Shown: piece after piece, positions 41,244 to 49,371 of the stretch
Layout: each line of letters starts with the position of its first letter
How positions within the stretch are numbered: position 1 is the stretch's first letter
Assembly: GCF_027922425.1 (NCBI RefSeq)
Contig: NZ_BSFQ01000016.1
Coordinates: 62,001-126,000 of the forward strand
DNA: 64,000 nucleotides
Direction of reading: 5' to 3'
Source of the DNA: Pseudonocardia halophobica
GTDB lineage: Bacteria; Actinomycetota; Actinomycetes; Mycobacteriales; Pseudonocardiaceae
Notes under the pieces: model-generated
What the model was told of the DNA's origin: nothing
The model's database searches: none
Seen by the model: the letters and a program-made list of their open reading frames with translations, nothing else
Position numbers and translations under genes: made by a program

Positions 41244-41262
41244 CGGACTGAGGCTAGCCTAA
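41244..41262 (-). promoter_or_regulatory. Partial DtxR/IdeR iron box
   Basis: On the minus strand TTAGGCTAGCCTCA fits the left and central part of the IdeR consensus TTAGGTTAGSCTAACCTAA; I count 12 of 19 positions. The right half is poor. It overlaps the -35 region of the heme oxygenase promoter and the stop codon of the TetR gene. Confidence 0.45.
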
Positions 41263-41856
41263 ATTCGAGGGTCGGACCATGCCCAGCACGATCCGCACGG
41301 CCGCCTCGACCGAGCCCGCCAGCTCCTCCGGCGGCACGTCGACGATCTGCCGGGCGGACAGCGCCGCGCCGATCATCGCCACGAGGACGGCCGGGTCCTC
41401 GGCGGCCATCTCGCCCGACTCGATCCCCTCCCGCACGATCCGCGCCAGCCGGTCGCCGATCGGGTCCGCGTGCGCCGCGATCCGCCGGTACGCCTCGGGA
41501 TCCAGGGTCCCGGCCAGGCCCTGGCCCGGGGGGAGGTGGAACTCCGCCAGCCGGTGCAGCTGCAGGCGCGCGAAGACGGCGAGCCGATCGGTGGGTGTGG
41601 CCGCGGCGGCCAGCGCCGACTCGAGGTCGGCGACGTACCGGTCCGCCTCGTGCTCCACGAACGCGACGAGCAGCGCCTGGCGGTCCGGGAAGTGGTTGTA
41701 GATCGACGTCCGGCCCACCCCGGCCGCGGCGGCGACGCCGGCCAGCGTGACGGCGTCGAAGCCCCGCTCGTAGAGCAGCTCGCGCAGCGCCGCGAACACG
41801 CGGGCCCGCACCTCGTCGCGGTGGGCGGCGAGCGACCCCCCGAGCACCTTCGGCAC
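41254..41856 (-). CDS. TetR-family transcriptional regulator
   Basis: 200 residues. The helix-turn-helix is in about residues 15-60 (VTLAGVAAAAGVGRTSIYNHFPDRQALLVAFVEHE). The ligand domain ends LAGSVEAAVRIVLGMVRPSNLG. The GTG start has a strong GGGAGGAGG and a TACGCT -10 at 41884-41889. Same orientation as heme oxygenase with a 68-bp gap that contains its probable operator, so it likely regulates heme oxygenase in cis. Confidence 0.92.
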   Translation of the reverse strand: MPKVLGGSLAAHRDEVRARVFAALRELLYERGFDAVTLAGVAAAAGVGRTSIYNHFPDRQALLVAFVEHEADRYVADLESALAAAATPTDRLAVFARLQLHRLAEFHLPPGQGLAGTLDPEAYRRIAAHADPIGDRLARIVREGIESGEMAAEDPAVLVAMIGAALSARQIVDVPPEELAGSVEAAVRIVLGMVRPSNLG

Positions 41857-41976
41857 GCCGGCCTCCTCCCGCCGTCGCCGTCCAGCGTAGAGCCGGTGCG
41901 CCGACCGGGCACGGGTGTCACGTGTAGCTCGCCCCGACGTCGATCAAACGTGGTGATCGCGTCACCCACCCGTCGG

Positions 41977-42005
41977 TTGACCCCTCGCTGACCTGGCGGG
42001 AAGGT
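41977..42005 (+). promoter_or_regulatory. Promoter TTGACC-N17-GAAGGT for the STAS gene
   Basis: Near-consensus -35 at 41977-41982, 17-bp spacer, and GAAGGT at 42000-42005. A GAGGAGG ribosome site follows at 42029-42035. Confidence 0.5.
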
Positions 42006-42043
42006 GAGGCCCGGCGGTGTGACGGCACGAGGAGGCCATCGGC

Positions 42044-42412
42044 GTGACGCGGGCACTGGAACGATCGCCCAGCTCCTTCACGGCGGAGAGCCGGACCCTG
42101 GACCACGGGGTGGTCGCGCTCCGGCTCGTCGGCGAGCTCGACGCGGACTCCGCGGCGCGGCTGCACGACGCCCTGCACGCGGCCGCGGTCGGCGCCCGCG
42201 CGATGGTGGTGGACCTGTCGGAGGTCACCTACCTCGGCTCGGTCGGCGTCAGCGCGCTGCTCGGCGTCTACACCCGCTCCGGTGGCCGGGTCCACCTGGC
42301 CGGGCTGCACGCGCACCCGGGCGTGAGCCGGGTCGCGGTGCTGCTCGGGCTGGACCGGCACTTCGTGGTGCACCGGGACGTCACGGCGTTCCTGGCGGCG
42401 ATGCGCGGCTGA
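42044..42412 (+). CDS. STAS-domain anti-sigma factor antagonist
   Basis: 122 residues, a single STAS domain of RsbV/SpoIIAA type. It has the strand ALRLVGELDADSAARL and the phosphorylation loop VTYLGSVGVSALLG with candidate Ser66. In its dephosphorylated state such a protein frees a sigma factor by binding the anti-sigma kinase. No kinase or phosphatase is adjacent; the SigB-type factor at 25.4 kb or the phosphatase at 57.8 kb are possible partners. GTG start fixed by GAGGAGG. Confidence 0.9.
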   Translation: MTRALERSPSSFTAESRTLDHGVVALRLVGELDADSAARLHDALHAAAVGARAMVVDLSEVTYLGSVGVSALLGVYTRSGGRVHLAGLHAHPGVSRVAVLLGLDRHFVVHRDVTAFLAAMRG

Positions 42413-42522
42413 GGGCGCCTCGGCGTCCTCGGCAAGGTTCGCGAGCACGTTCTCGACGACCGCCTGCGGCCCGATGGAGGGCCCGCCGCGCCAGCACGGC
42501 GAGTGCTCGGCCCCGGGACTGC

Positions 42523-42528
42523 GATGCT
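42523..42528 (+). promoter_or_regulatory. -10-like GATGCT, leaderless start
   Basis: GATGCT, six bases, ATG 42535, with no ribosome site between. Confidence 0.4.
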
Positions 42529-42534
42529 GGCCGC

Positions 42535-43458
42535 ATGGCGATGCGGATCAGCATGTTCGGGTACCTGGGCGACGGCGGCGGTCGCTCCGTCGTCGACACC
42601 TACGTCGAGGAGCTCGCGCGGCTGCGCGACGAGGGCTTCCGCCGGTACTGGACCGCGCAGCTGCCCTACGAGCCGGACCTGCTCACCGTCCTCGCCGTGG
42701 CCCTGCGCGAGGTGCCCGGGATCGAGGTGGGGACCGGCGTGGTCCCGATCCAGCCGCAGCACCCGATGGCGCTGGCCCAGCGCGCGCTCACCGTCAACCT
42801 GATCGGCGAGGGCAGGCTCACGCTCGGGCTCGGGCTCAGTCACCGGCCCGTCGTCGAGGGGGTGTGGGGGCTGCCGTTCGACCGCCCGGTCCGGCGGCTC
42901 TCCGAGTACCTCGACGGGCTGCTCCCGCTGCTGGCGGGGGAGAAGGCCGCGGCCGAGGGCGAGCTCGTCACCACGCGAGGGTCGTTGAAGGTCCCCGGCG
43001 CGCCCGCGCCGGACGTCTACCTCGCCGCACTCGGCCCGCAGATGCTGCGGCTCGCCGGCCGCCGCACCGCCGGCACGGTCACCTGGATGACCGGACCGCG
43101 GACCCTCGCCGAGCACGTGGTCCCGACGATCCGGGCGGCCGCCGAGGAGGCCGGCCGGACCGTGCGGGTGGTCGCCTCGCTGCCGATCACCGTGACCGAC
43201 GACGTCGACGCCGCCCGCGCCGAGGCCGCCCGCCAGTTCGCGGTCTACGGCCGGCTGCCCTCCTACCGCGCGATGCTCGACCGCGAGGGCTACGCGGGCC
43301 CCGAGGACGCGGCGATCGTCGGCGGGGAGCAGGAGGTCGCCGAGCGGCTCGGGGAGCTGCGGGAGGCGGGGGTGGACGAGTACGTCGCCCTGCCCTTCTC
43401 GCCCGACCCCGAGGAGCGCTCCCGCACCCGCGCCCTGCTCCGGGCGCAGGGGGAGTAG
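42535..43458 (+). CDS. F420-dependent LLM-class oxidoreductase
   Basis: 307 residues of luciferase-like TIM barrel. Features are RISMFGYLGDGGGRS at the start, VGTGVVPIQPQHPMALAQRALTVN near residues 68-90 and LTLGLGLSHRP. The C-terminal end (REAGVDEYVALPFSPDPEERSRTRALL) matches F420-type members in mycobacteria and relatives. Start set from the leaderless promoter; an internal ATG at 42541 is the alternative. Single gene, convergent with the dienelactone hydrolase gene. Confidence 0.87.
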   Translation: MAMRISMFGYLGDGGGRSVVDTYVEELARLRDEGFRRYWTAQLPYEPDLLTVLAVALREVPGIEVGTGVVPIQPQHPMALAQRALTVNLIGEGRLTLGLGLSHRPVVEGVWGLPFDRPVRRLSEYLDGLLPLLAGEKAAAEGELVTTRGSLKVPGAPAPDVYLAALGPQMLRLAGRRTAGTVTWMTGPRTLAEHVVPTIRAAAEEAGRTVRVVASLPITVTDDVDAARAEAARQFAVYGRLPSYRAMLDREGYAGPEDAAIVGGEQEVAERLGELREAGVDEYVALPFSPDPEERSRTRALLRAQGE

Positions 43459-43462
43459 CGCG

Positions 43463-44170
43463 CTACCGCAGGTGCCGGGCGAGGAACGCCGTGGTGTGGC
43501 CCCACGCCTCCACGGCGGCCTTCTCGTCGTACATCGAGGGGGCGTCCCAGTTGGAGAAGGCGTGGCCGGCGTCGTAGTGCCGCACCTCGACCTGCGGCTT
43601 CCCGCCCACCGCCGCCTCGACCTTCTCGATCTGCTCCTGCGGGATGAACGGGTCGCGGTCGCCGTAGTGGAACAGGGCGGGGCACTCGAGGGCGTCGGCG
43701 CGGTCGAGCATGTCCTGGATGCCGGAGCCGTAGTAGGGGACGGCGGCGTCGATGCCGGCGCCGTCGACCCGCGCGGTGGTGGCGCACAGCCAGGTGAGCG
43801 TGCCGCCGAGGCAGAAGCCGATGGCGCCGACCTTGCCGGTGCTCTCGGGCATCGCCCGCAGGTGGGCGAACGCGGCGGCGATGTCGCCCGCGGCGGCGGC
43901 GAAGTCCAGCCGCTGGACCATGCCCATGCACTCGGCCAGGGCGGACTCGTCCTTGCGTTCGAAGCGGCGCTCCAGCCGCCAGAACATGTCGGGCGCCAGG
44001 GCGACGTACCCCTCGCCGGCGAGCCGGTCGCAGATCCCGCGGATGTTGTCGTTGATCCCGAAGATCTCCTGGAACACGAGGACGCCGGGGCCGCGGCCGT
44101 CCTCCGGGAGGGCCAGGTAGGCGTCGAACTCGTCGCCGTCGGGGGCGGGCACGCGCTCGTAGCGGGTCAT
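43463..44170 (-). CDS. Dienelactone hydrolase-family protein
   Basis: 235 residues, alpha/beta hydrolase fold with a Cys nucleophile: GFCLGG near residue 124. The acid is in GDRDPFIP and the base His in YDAGHAFSNWDAP. VFQEIFGINDNIRGICDRLA near residues 33-52 is the family's N-terminal signature. It hydrolyses dienelactones in chloro/catechol breakdown or related esters. ATG 44170 has AAGGAG upstream. Divergent from the desaturase with a large inverted repeat between. Confidence 0.92.
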   Translation of the reverse strand: MTRYERVPAPDGDEFDAYLALPEDGRGPGVLVFQEIFGINDNIRGICDRLAGEGYVALAPDMFWRLERRFERKDESALAECMGMVQRLDFAAAAGDIAAAFAHLRAMPESTGKVGAIGFCLGGTLTWLCATTARVDGAGIDAAVPYYGSGIQDMLDRADALECPALFHYGDRDPFIPQEQIEKVEAAVGGKPQVEVRHYDAGHAFSNWDAPSMYDEKAAVEAWGHTTAFLARHLR

Positions 44171-44217
44171 GGGGCTCCTTCTCGTCGCCGGGGCGCCGGG
44201 CCCGGTGATCCTGGCAC

Positions 44218-44280
44218 GTCCTCACGCGGTGGCCCGCCGGTACCGGACCGGTGACACGCGGACGGCGGCCGCGTGAGGAC
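44218..44280. repeat. 12-bp perfect inverted repeat spanning 63 bp
   Basis: GTCCTCACGCGG (44218-44229) and its exact complement (44269-44280) flank 39 bases that contain the palindrome CCGGTACCGG (44237-44246). GGTACCGGAC recurs at 44298-44307. It lies between divergent genes, upstream of the TAGGCT -10 (44317-44322) of the desaturase. A looping operator pair is possible. Confidence 0.5.
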
Positions 44281-44361
44281 TACCCCTGCACTCAGCGGGT
44301 ACCGGACTCCCGCCCTTAGGCTGGCCTGAAGTCCGTCCCGCTCCGCCCCCGACACCACGAG

Positions 44362-45360
44362 GTGACCCGCTTGAGCGTCGAGGCCCCCGACCTCCCCGCC
44401 CCCGACCCCGCTCCCGACCCCGTCTCCGGTGCCGAGTCGGGCACGGCCCCGAAGGGCCCCAAGCCGATGATCGGCGAGTACCGCAGCACCTGGCAGCAGG
44501 GGCTGGTCTGGACGTTCGTGGTGCTCCCCGTGCTGGCCCTGCTGGCGACCGTCCCCGTGCTGTGGGGCTGGGGCCTGGGCTGGTGGGACGTCGTGATCGC
44601 CGCGGTCTTCTACACCGTCGGGATCCTGGGCGTGACCGTCGGCTACCACCGGCACTTCACGCACCGCTCGTTCAAGGCGCGGCCGTGGCTGCGGGTGGTC
44701 CTGGCGATCACCGGCTCGATGGCGATCCAGGGCTCGATGATGGCGTGGGTCGCCGACCACCGCCGCCACCACGCCTACTCCGACAAGGAGGGCGACCCGC
44801 ACTCGCCGTGGCGCTACGGCACCACGCCGTGGGCCGTCGCCCGCGGGTTCTTCTGGGCGCACATCGGCTGGATCTTCGACCGCCGCAAGACGAACTGGGA
44901 GCGCTTCATCCCGGACCTGCTCGCCGACAAGGTGCTGCGCCGGGTGAGCGGGCTGTTCGGGCTGTGGGTCACGGTGAGCCTGGTCCTGCCCGCGGTGCTC
45001 GGCGGCCTGCTGACCTGGTCCTGGGCCGGCGCGCTGACCGGCTTCTTCTGGGGCGGCCTGGTGCGCATGGGCATCTGCCACCACGTGACCTGGTCGATCA
45101 ACTCGATCTGCCACATGGTCGGGGCGCGGCCCTTCCGCTCGCGCGACCGCTCCCGCAACTTCTGGCCGCTGGCGATCCTGTCGATGGGCGAGAGCTGGCA
45201 CAACCTGCACCACGCCGACCCGACCTGCGCGCGGCACGGCGTCCTCAAGGGGCAGATCGACATCTCGGCCCGGGTGATCTGGCTGTTCGAGCGGTTCGGC
45301 TGGGCGCACGACGTCCGCTGGCCCACCACCCGCCGCCTCACCCAGCTGCAGCAGGCCTGA
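44362..45360 (+). CDS. Membrane acyl-CoA/acyl-lipid desaturase (delta-9 type)
   Basis: 332 residues. The three di-iron His boxes are HRHFTH, HRRHH and HNLHH, in the usual order, with four membrane helices and the GYHR and WAHIGW segments of DesA3/stearoyl-CoA desaturases. It introduces a cis double bond in fatty acyl chains with an external electron donor. The N-terminus is Pro/Asp-rich. GTG 44362 is listed; TTG 44371 fits the ribosome-like GAGGTGA (44358-44364) better. TAGGCT at 44317-44322 is the likely -10. Confidence 0.92.
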   Translation: MTRLSVEAPDLPAPDPAPDPVSGAESGTAPKGPKPMIGEYRSTWQQGLVWTFVVLPVLALLATVPVLWGWGLGWWDVVIAAVFYTVGILGVTVGYHRHFTHRSFKARPWLRVVLAITGSMAIQGSMMAWVADHRRHHAYSDKEGDPHSPWRYGTTPWAVARGFFWAHIGWIFDRRKTNWERFIPDLLADKVLRRVSGLFGLWVTVSLVLPAVLGGLLTWSWAGALTGFFWGGLVRMGICHHVTWSINSICHMVGARPFRSRDRSRNFWPLAILSMGESWHNLHHADPTCARHGVLKGQIDISARVIWLFERFGWAHDVRWPTTRRLTQLQQA

Positions 45361-45374
45361 CGCTCACCCGCGGC

Positions 45375-45623
45375 TCAGACCCGGCCGCAGCGGCGCCGTC
45401 CGCCGCTCCGCCCGGTGCGCGGCAGCCGCATGACCTGGCGCCAGCGCACGAGGACACGGACGAGGGGGTCGGGGTCGTCGGCGGTCCGGCGCCCGGTCCT
45501 GATCTCCTCGATCAGGCGGTCGTCGGCGGCGACGGGGTCCGTGCAGTCCCCGGGGGCCGGACGCTGCGCGGGAACCGGGACGGCCGCGGCCCCGTGGTCG
45601 TTGCTGATCGCGTCCATGCCCAC
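45375..45623 (-). CDS. Small hypothetical protein with anti-sigma-like N-terminal motif
   Basis: 82 residues. The core DDRLIEEIRTGRRTADDPDPLVRVLVRWRQVM resembles the short sigma-binding segment of RsdA-type anti-sigma factors, but there is no membrane helix or further domain; the tail is basic (RTGRSGGRRRCGRV). ATG 45617 is an alternative start two codons in. Function unknown; the anti-sigma resemblance is a weak inference. Confidence 0.5.
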   Translation of the reverse strand: MGMDAISNDHGAAAVPVPAQRPAPGDCTDPVAADDRLIEEIRTGRRTADDPDPLVRVLVRWRQVMRLPRTGRSGGRRRCGRV

Positions 45624-45688
45624 TCATCGCGGCGGCTACGGCGAACGTGTCCCTCCATCCGGGTGATGATCGGCACGTTTGCCACTCG

Positions 45689-46843
45689 TCAGGCCGAGCG
45701 GCGGATCCCGTGGCCGGCGCGCCGCCCGTAGACGCGGTCGGCCAGCGCGGCCTTCCGCTCCCGCAGGTCGGTCAGGACCGCGGGCGGGAAGCCGCCCGGG
45801 CCCGGCCGGTCCGGTGTCGCGCCGAGGTCGGTGACCAGCTCCCAGCCGCTGCCCAGCGCGGTCAGCGAGCGGTGCTTGGTGGGGTAGTAGTCGCCGTTCA
45901 GGCTCACCGCGATCCCGCCCGCGCCCACCGCCGCCCCGACGAGGTGCGGGTGGAAGCGGGTGGAGATCCACGTCTGGTCGGCCGCCACCGGCAGCCCGTC
46001 CCGCCACACGGCGTCGAACGGCACGAACCGCGCCCCGGGCAGCTCGTGCTCCAGCAGCGCGTAGACCACGCGGTCCTGCCCCGGACTCCCCTCGACGACG
46101 GCGACCTCCCCGGGGTCGACCTCCCACCGCCGCAGCGCCCCGAGCACGAACGTGGCCAGCGCCTCGGCGGGCCGGTCGCTGAGGTCGGACTGCAGGCAGA
46201 GCACGACCCGTGGCGCGTCGTCGACCGCCGGGACCGCGGCGGCGGGGAGGAAGGCGTCGTCGAGCCCGAGGGTGTCCGGCCGGTCGAGCAGCCGGGCCGA
46301 GGCCTCGTCGCGCACCTCGACCAGCGCGAACCGCTCCAGCAGCGAGCGGAGCAGCGGCCCGGCGCCGTCGGCCTCCGGCGTGAGGCCCTGTCCGGTCGCG
46401 ACGGCGCGCCCGCCCGAGTGCTCGACGGCGGCGACCGCCGCGGCGAGCACCCCGGCGTGCCGGGGCCAGATCCCGTTGACGTACCCGCCGCCGACCACGT
46501 GCACCACGTCGGCCCGGCGCAGTAGCTCGACCCCTGCGACCCACCGGGGCGCGAGGCCCGGGTCGGCGACCGCGCTGCGCACCCACGCCGCCGTCTCCCA
46601 CGGGCCGCCCTCCGGCGCCGCGTGGCACAGCCGCCAGATCGTGTCGGTGAAGCGCGCCCGCGGGTGCAGGCCGTCGAGCAGGACGGCGGCGGTGCCGGGG
46701 GAGGGGCAGTCGAGCCAGACGTCCGCCCCCGGCGCGGTGCGCGCCAGGTGCCGCAGCCAGCCGGCGGCGATCAGCTCGTCGCCGTAGTTCGGGAACCCCG
46801 CGGTCCCGACGAGGTGGTACAGGGGCCGCCGGTCGTCCGCCAC
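45689..46843 (-). CDS. Polysaccharide pyruvyl transferase-family protein
   Basis: 384 residues, GT-B-like fold. The N-terminal YHLVGTAGFPNYGDELIAAGWL carries the family's G-x2-N-x-G-D motif. ADVVHVVGGGYVNGIW near residue 110 and ISTRFHPHLVGAAVGAGGIAVSLNGDYYPTKH near residues 295-325 (His region) match CsaB/WcaK-type enzymes. These transfer pyruvate ketals to sugars of envelope polymers. GTG 46843 has a leaderless promoter. Single gene. Confidence 0.88.
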   Translation of the reverse strand: MADDRRPLYHLVGTAGFPNYGDELIAAGWLRHLARTAPGADVWLDCPSPGTAAVLLDGLHPRARFTDTIWRLCHAAPEGGPWETAAWVRSAVADPGLAPRWVAGVELLRRADVVHVVGGGYVNGIWPRHAGVLAAAVAAVEHSGGRAVATGQGLTPEADGAGPLLRSLLERFALVEVRDEASARLLDRPDTLGLDDAFLPAAAVPAVDDAPRVVLCLQSDLSDRPAEALATFVLGALRRWEVDPGEVAVVEGSPGQDRVVYALLEHELPGARFVPFDAVWRDGLPVAADQTWISTRFHPHLVGAAVGAGGIAVSLNGDYYPTKHRSLTALGSGWELVTDLGATPDRPGPGGFPPAVLTDLRERKAALADRVYGRRAGHGIRRSA

Positions 46844-46849
46844 GGCCCG

Positions 46850-46855
46850 AGTATC
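46850..46855 (-). promoter_or_regulatory. -10-like GATACT, leaderless start
   Basis: Minus strand GATACT, six bases, GTG 46843; only 25 bp separate this gene from the preceding SDR stop. Confidence 0.45.
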
Positions 46856-46868
46856 CCGGCCCGCGATC

Positions 46869-47666
46869 TCAGTAGAAGGTCACCCCCGGCTGCCCGCCGC
46901 CCGCGGCCACGGCGTCGCCGTTGATCGCCACGCTGCGCGGCGAGGCGAGGAAGGCGACGACGTCCGCGACCTCCTCGGCGGTGATCATCCGGCCGACCGT
47001 GGTCGTCCGGCCGAGGGCGCGCTCCGCCTCCTCCGCCGACGTGCCGTCGGCCTCGGCCTTGGCGGCGACCATGGCCGGGGTGCGCTCGGTGACGGTGAGC
47101 CCGGGGTGCACGACGGTGACGTTCACGCCCTGCGGCCCCAGCTCGTCGGCCAGCGCGGCGGTCATCGCGGAGACGGCGACGTTGCGCACCGAGCCGACCA
47201 GCGACGACGACCCGCGCGCGTTGAGCCCGCTGATGTTGACGATCCGGCCCCAGCCCTGCCCGGTCATCAGCGGGGCGACGGCGCGGGCGCACCGCAGGTA
47301 GCCCAGCACCTTGGTCTCGAACTGCTCGCGCATGAGGTCGTCGCCGGTGGTGGAGGCGCCGGCCTGGGCGCCCGCCGACGCGGGCCTGGCGGCCGCGTTG
47401 ACCAGGATGTCGACGCCGCCGAGCGTGGTCACCACCTCGTCGACCATCGCGCGGACGGACGCGTCGTCCGTGGTGTCGGCGACGAGGGGCACGATCCGGG
47501 TGCCGTGCGCGGCGAGCCGGGCGGCGGCCTCGTCGAGCGCCTCCTTGCCCCGCGAGACGATCGCGACGTCGCAGCCCTCGGCGGCCAGGGCGGCCGCCAC
47601 CGCGAGCCCGATGCCGCGGCTCCCGCCGGTCACGATCGCCCGCCTGCCGGTCAACTGGAGATCCAT
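46869..47666 (-). CDS. SDR-like protein without the Tyr-x3-Lys catalytic pair
   Basis: 265 residues of SDR fold. Cofactor motif TGGSRGIG near residue 14 and a modified NNAG (NAAARP). NISGLNARGSS carries the Ser, but the position of the YxxxK pair reads GSVRN, so both Tyr and Lys are absent. The C-terminus (SPRSVAINGDAVAAGGGQPGVTFY) fits the family. The remaining sequence is well kept, so a non-dehydrogenase or altered role is possible. ATG 47666 follows GAGGTGGGG. Confidence 0.82.
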   Translation of the reverse strand: MDLQLTGRRAIVTGGSRGIGLAVAAALAAEGCDVAIVSRGKEALDEAAARLAAHGTRIVPLVADTTDDASVRAMVDEVVTTLGGVDILVNAAARPASAGAQAGASTTGDDLMREQFETKVLGYLRCARAVAPLMTGQGWGRIVNISGLNARGSSSLVGSVRNVAVSAMTAALADELGPQGVNVTVVHPGLTVTERTPAMVAAKAEADGTSAEEAERALGRTTTVGRMITAEEVADVVAFLASPRSVAINGDAVAAGGGQPGVTFY

Positions 47667-47709
47667 GTCCCCACCTCACACCAGGCGCGGCCCGGCGGCC
47701 AGACCGCGG

Positions 47710-48213
47710 TCAGCCCGGCAGGAGCCCCCGGACGTACTCGGCCTGCCCGAGGTGCTTCGCGTCGTCGTCGACCACGGAGACCAGCCGGACCCCGCGGGTG
47801 ACCGGCGGGTCCCAGTTGTCGTCGATCACCTCGTCGAGCTGCTCCGGCGTGAGCTTCGCCAGCAGCTCGACGGTCCGCTGCGCAACGGCGGCGTGGTAGC
47901 CGGCCAGCAGGTCCGCGGGCGCGCGCACCGCGGCGACCTGGTCGCGGCCGTGCCCGTAACCGGTGTCGGCGGGCTCGAGGTCGAGGCCGAAGCGCTGCTG
48001 CCAGCCGTCGGCGAGCCAGACCTGCTCGGTGCCGAAGGCGTCGGCGAGGTGGTCGTCCTGCACCCGGGTCAGGTGCCACACGAGCCACGCGATCGAGTTG
48101 CCGTCGCCGTTGAGGCGCAGCGCGAGCTGCTCCTCGGACAGGCCGTCGACGACGGCGGGCACGCCCTCCGAGATCCGGCCGAAGGCGTCGGTGAGCAGCT
48201 CGGCGGGGGTCAC
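47710..48213 (-). CDS. DinB-family / DUF664 mycothiol-dependent enzyme-like protein
   Basis: 167 residues, four-helix bundle. Metal-binding His candidates are in IAWLVWHLTRVQDDH (near residues 42-56) and DDAKHLGQAEYVRGLL near the end. DUF664 members are mycothiol- or bacillithiol-dependent transferases or isomerases. GTG 48213 has GGAGGA eight bases upstream. Opposite in direction to the Sua5/YciO gene. Confidence 0.87.
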   Translation of the reverse strand: MTPAELLTDAFGRISEGVPAVVDGLSEEQLALRLNGDGNSIAWLVWHLTRVQDDHLADAFGTEQVWLADGWQQRFGLDLEPADTGYGHGRDQVAAVRAPADLLAGYHAAVAQRTVELLAKLTPEQLDEVIDDNWDPPVTRGVRLVSVVDDDAKHLGQAEYVRGLLPG

Positions 48214-48289
48214 GGCGTCCTCCAGGGTGGTCGGCGGTCCGGCTCCCGTCGACGCTAGGTGATCCCTGCCCCGCTGCGCATTCCGGCGA

Positions 48290-48295
48290 TAGGCT
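48290..48295 (+). promoter_or_regulatory. -10 hexamer TAGGCT, leaderless start of Sua5/YciO gene
   Basis: TAGGCT, six bases, GTG 48302; same hexamer and spacing as at 7326. Confidence 0.55.
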
Positions 48296-48301
48296 GCCGC
48301 G

Positions 48302-48931
48302 GTGGCCCGGTACTTCGACGTGCACCCGGACAACCCGCAGCGCCGCGCGATCGGCCAGGCGGTGGACATCGTCCGCGGCGGCGGCCTGATCGTCTACCCC
48401 ACCGACTCGGTCTTCGCCCTCGGCTGCCAGCTCGGCAACAAGGAGGGCCTCGACCGGATCCGCGCGATCCGCCGGCTCGACGACCGCCACCACTTCACCC
48501 TCGTCTGCAGCGACTTCGCGCAGCTGGGCCAGTTCGTGCAGGTCGGCAACGCGGTGTTCCGCGCGGTCAAGGCGGCGACGCCCGGGCCGTACACGTTCAT
48601 CCTCCCGGCCACCAAGGAGGTGCCGCGGCGGCTGCTGCACCCGAAGAAGAAGACCGTCGGCGTGCGCATCCCGGACCACCTCGTCGCCCAGGCCCTGCTC
48701 GCCGAGCTCGGCGAGCCGCTGCTCTCGTCGACGCTGCTGCTGCCGGACTCGCCGGAGCCGGACGTCCCGCCCACCCAGGGCTGGGAGATCAAGGAGCGGC
48801 TCGACCACGCCGTCGACGCCGTCCTCGACTCGGGGGAGTGCGGCACCGAGCCGACCACCGTCGTCGATCTCTCCGGTCCGGAGCCCGAGATCGTCCGCAA
48901 GGGCGCCGGTGATCCGTCCCGTTTCGAGTGA
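48302..48931 (+). CDS. Sua5/YciO/YrdC-family threonylcarbamoyl-AMP synthase-like protein
   Basis: 209 residues. The family signature begins GGGLIVYPTDSVFALGCQLGNKEGLDRI near residue 25, followed by KEVPRRLLHPKKKTVGVRIPDH and the closing TTVVDLSGPEPEIVRKGAGD. The form is closer to YciO than to the longer Sua5. YrdC/Sua5 make threonylcarbamoyl-AMP for tRNA t6A; YciO's role is less certain. A GGTCC/GGACC hairpin at 48944-48958 may terminate it. Confidence 0.9.
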   Translation: MARYFDVHPDNPQRRAIGQAVDIVRGGGLIVYPTDSVFALGCQLGNKEGLDRIRAIRRLDDRHHFTLVCSDFAQLGQFVQVGNAVFRAVKAATPGPYTFILPATKEVPRRLLHPKKKTVGVRIPDHLVAQALLAELGEPLLSSTLLLPDSPEPDVPPTQGWEIKERLDHAVDAVLDSGECGTEPTTVVDLSGPEPEIVRKGAGDPSRFE

Positions 48932-49371
48932 TCTCGGGAAATCGGTCCCCACCGGACCCTGGACGACCGGGCAGGTGCTGACCTAGCCTCTGTGACCGGG
49001 CGCACCGCCGCAGCGTCGCGGACGGGGCGCCTGTTCCGTTCTCGGCCCCCTCCTCCCGCCGGACCGCACCCGTGCCCGCACCCGTGCGACGACCGGCCGC
49101 CGGAGGAATCACTCCCTCCGGTCCGGCGTGTCGGCTTGCCGATCGCCGCCGGTCCACCTCCCGCCGACCGGTCATCGCACGCCCGCCGGACGGGCGGCCG
49201 GGCGCCGGACCGCCGGGTAATGTCCCGTGGACCTACAGATGTCGGGTCGCAGCTCCCCCGGCGGACGCGGGGCCCGAGGGCGCCCGCCTGCTTCGGCGGG
49301 CGGTCGCGGGCGGGCGGCCGGGTCCGTGCGGCGTCCCGGCCGGATCGGGGTACGAACCAGCGGAGGACAGC
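48932..49371. other. Intergenic region before the kinase-like gene
   Basis: About 440 bases with no supported gene. It holds a small hairpin (48944-48958), a TAGCCT at 48983-48988, and a canonical-looking TAATGT at 49217-49222 that may be the -10 for the next gene. GCACCCGTGC occurs twice near 49070. Confidence 0.4.

Noticed and set aside
41943..41959. Shared 12-mer TCAAACGTGGTG with the end of the sigma gene near 25373
   Set aside because: One copy is coding (tandem His-His-Val repeat) and the other intergenic with its own CGATCA/TGATCG dyad; a common regulatory role is not supported.
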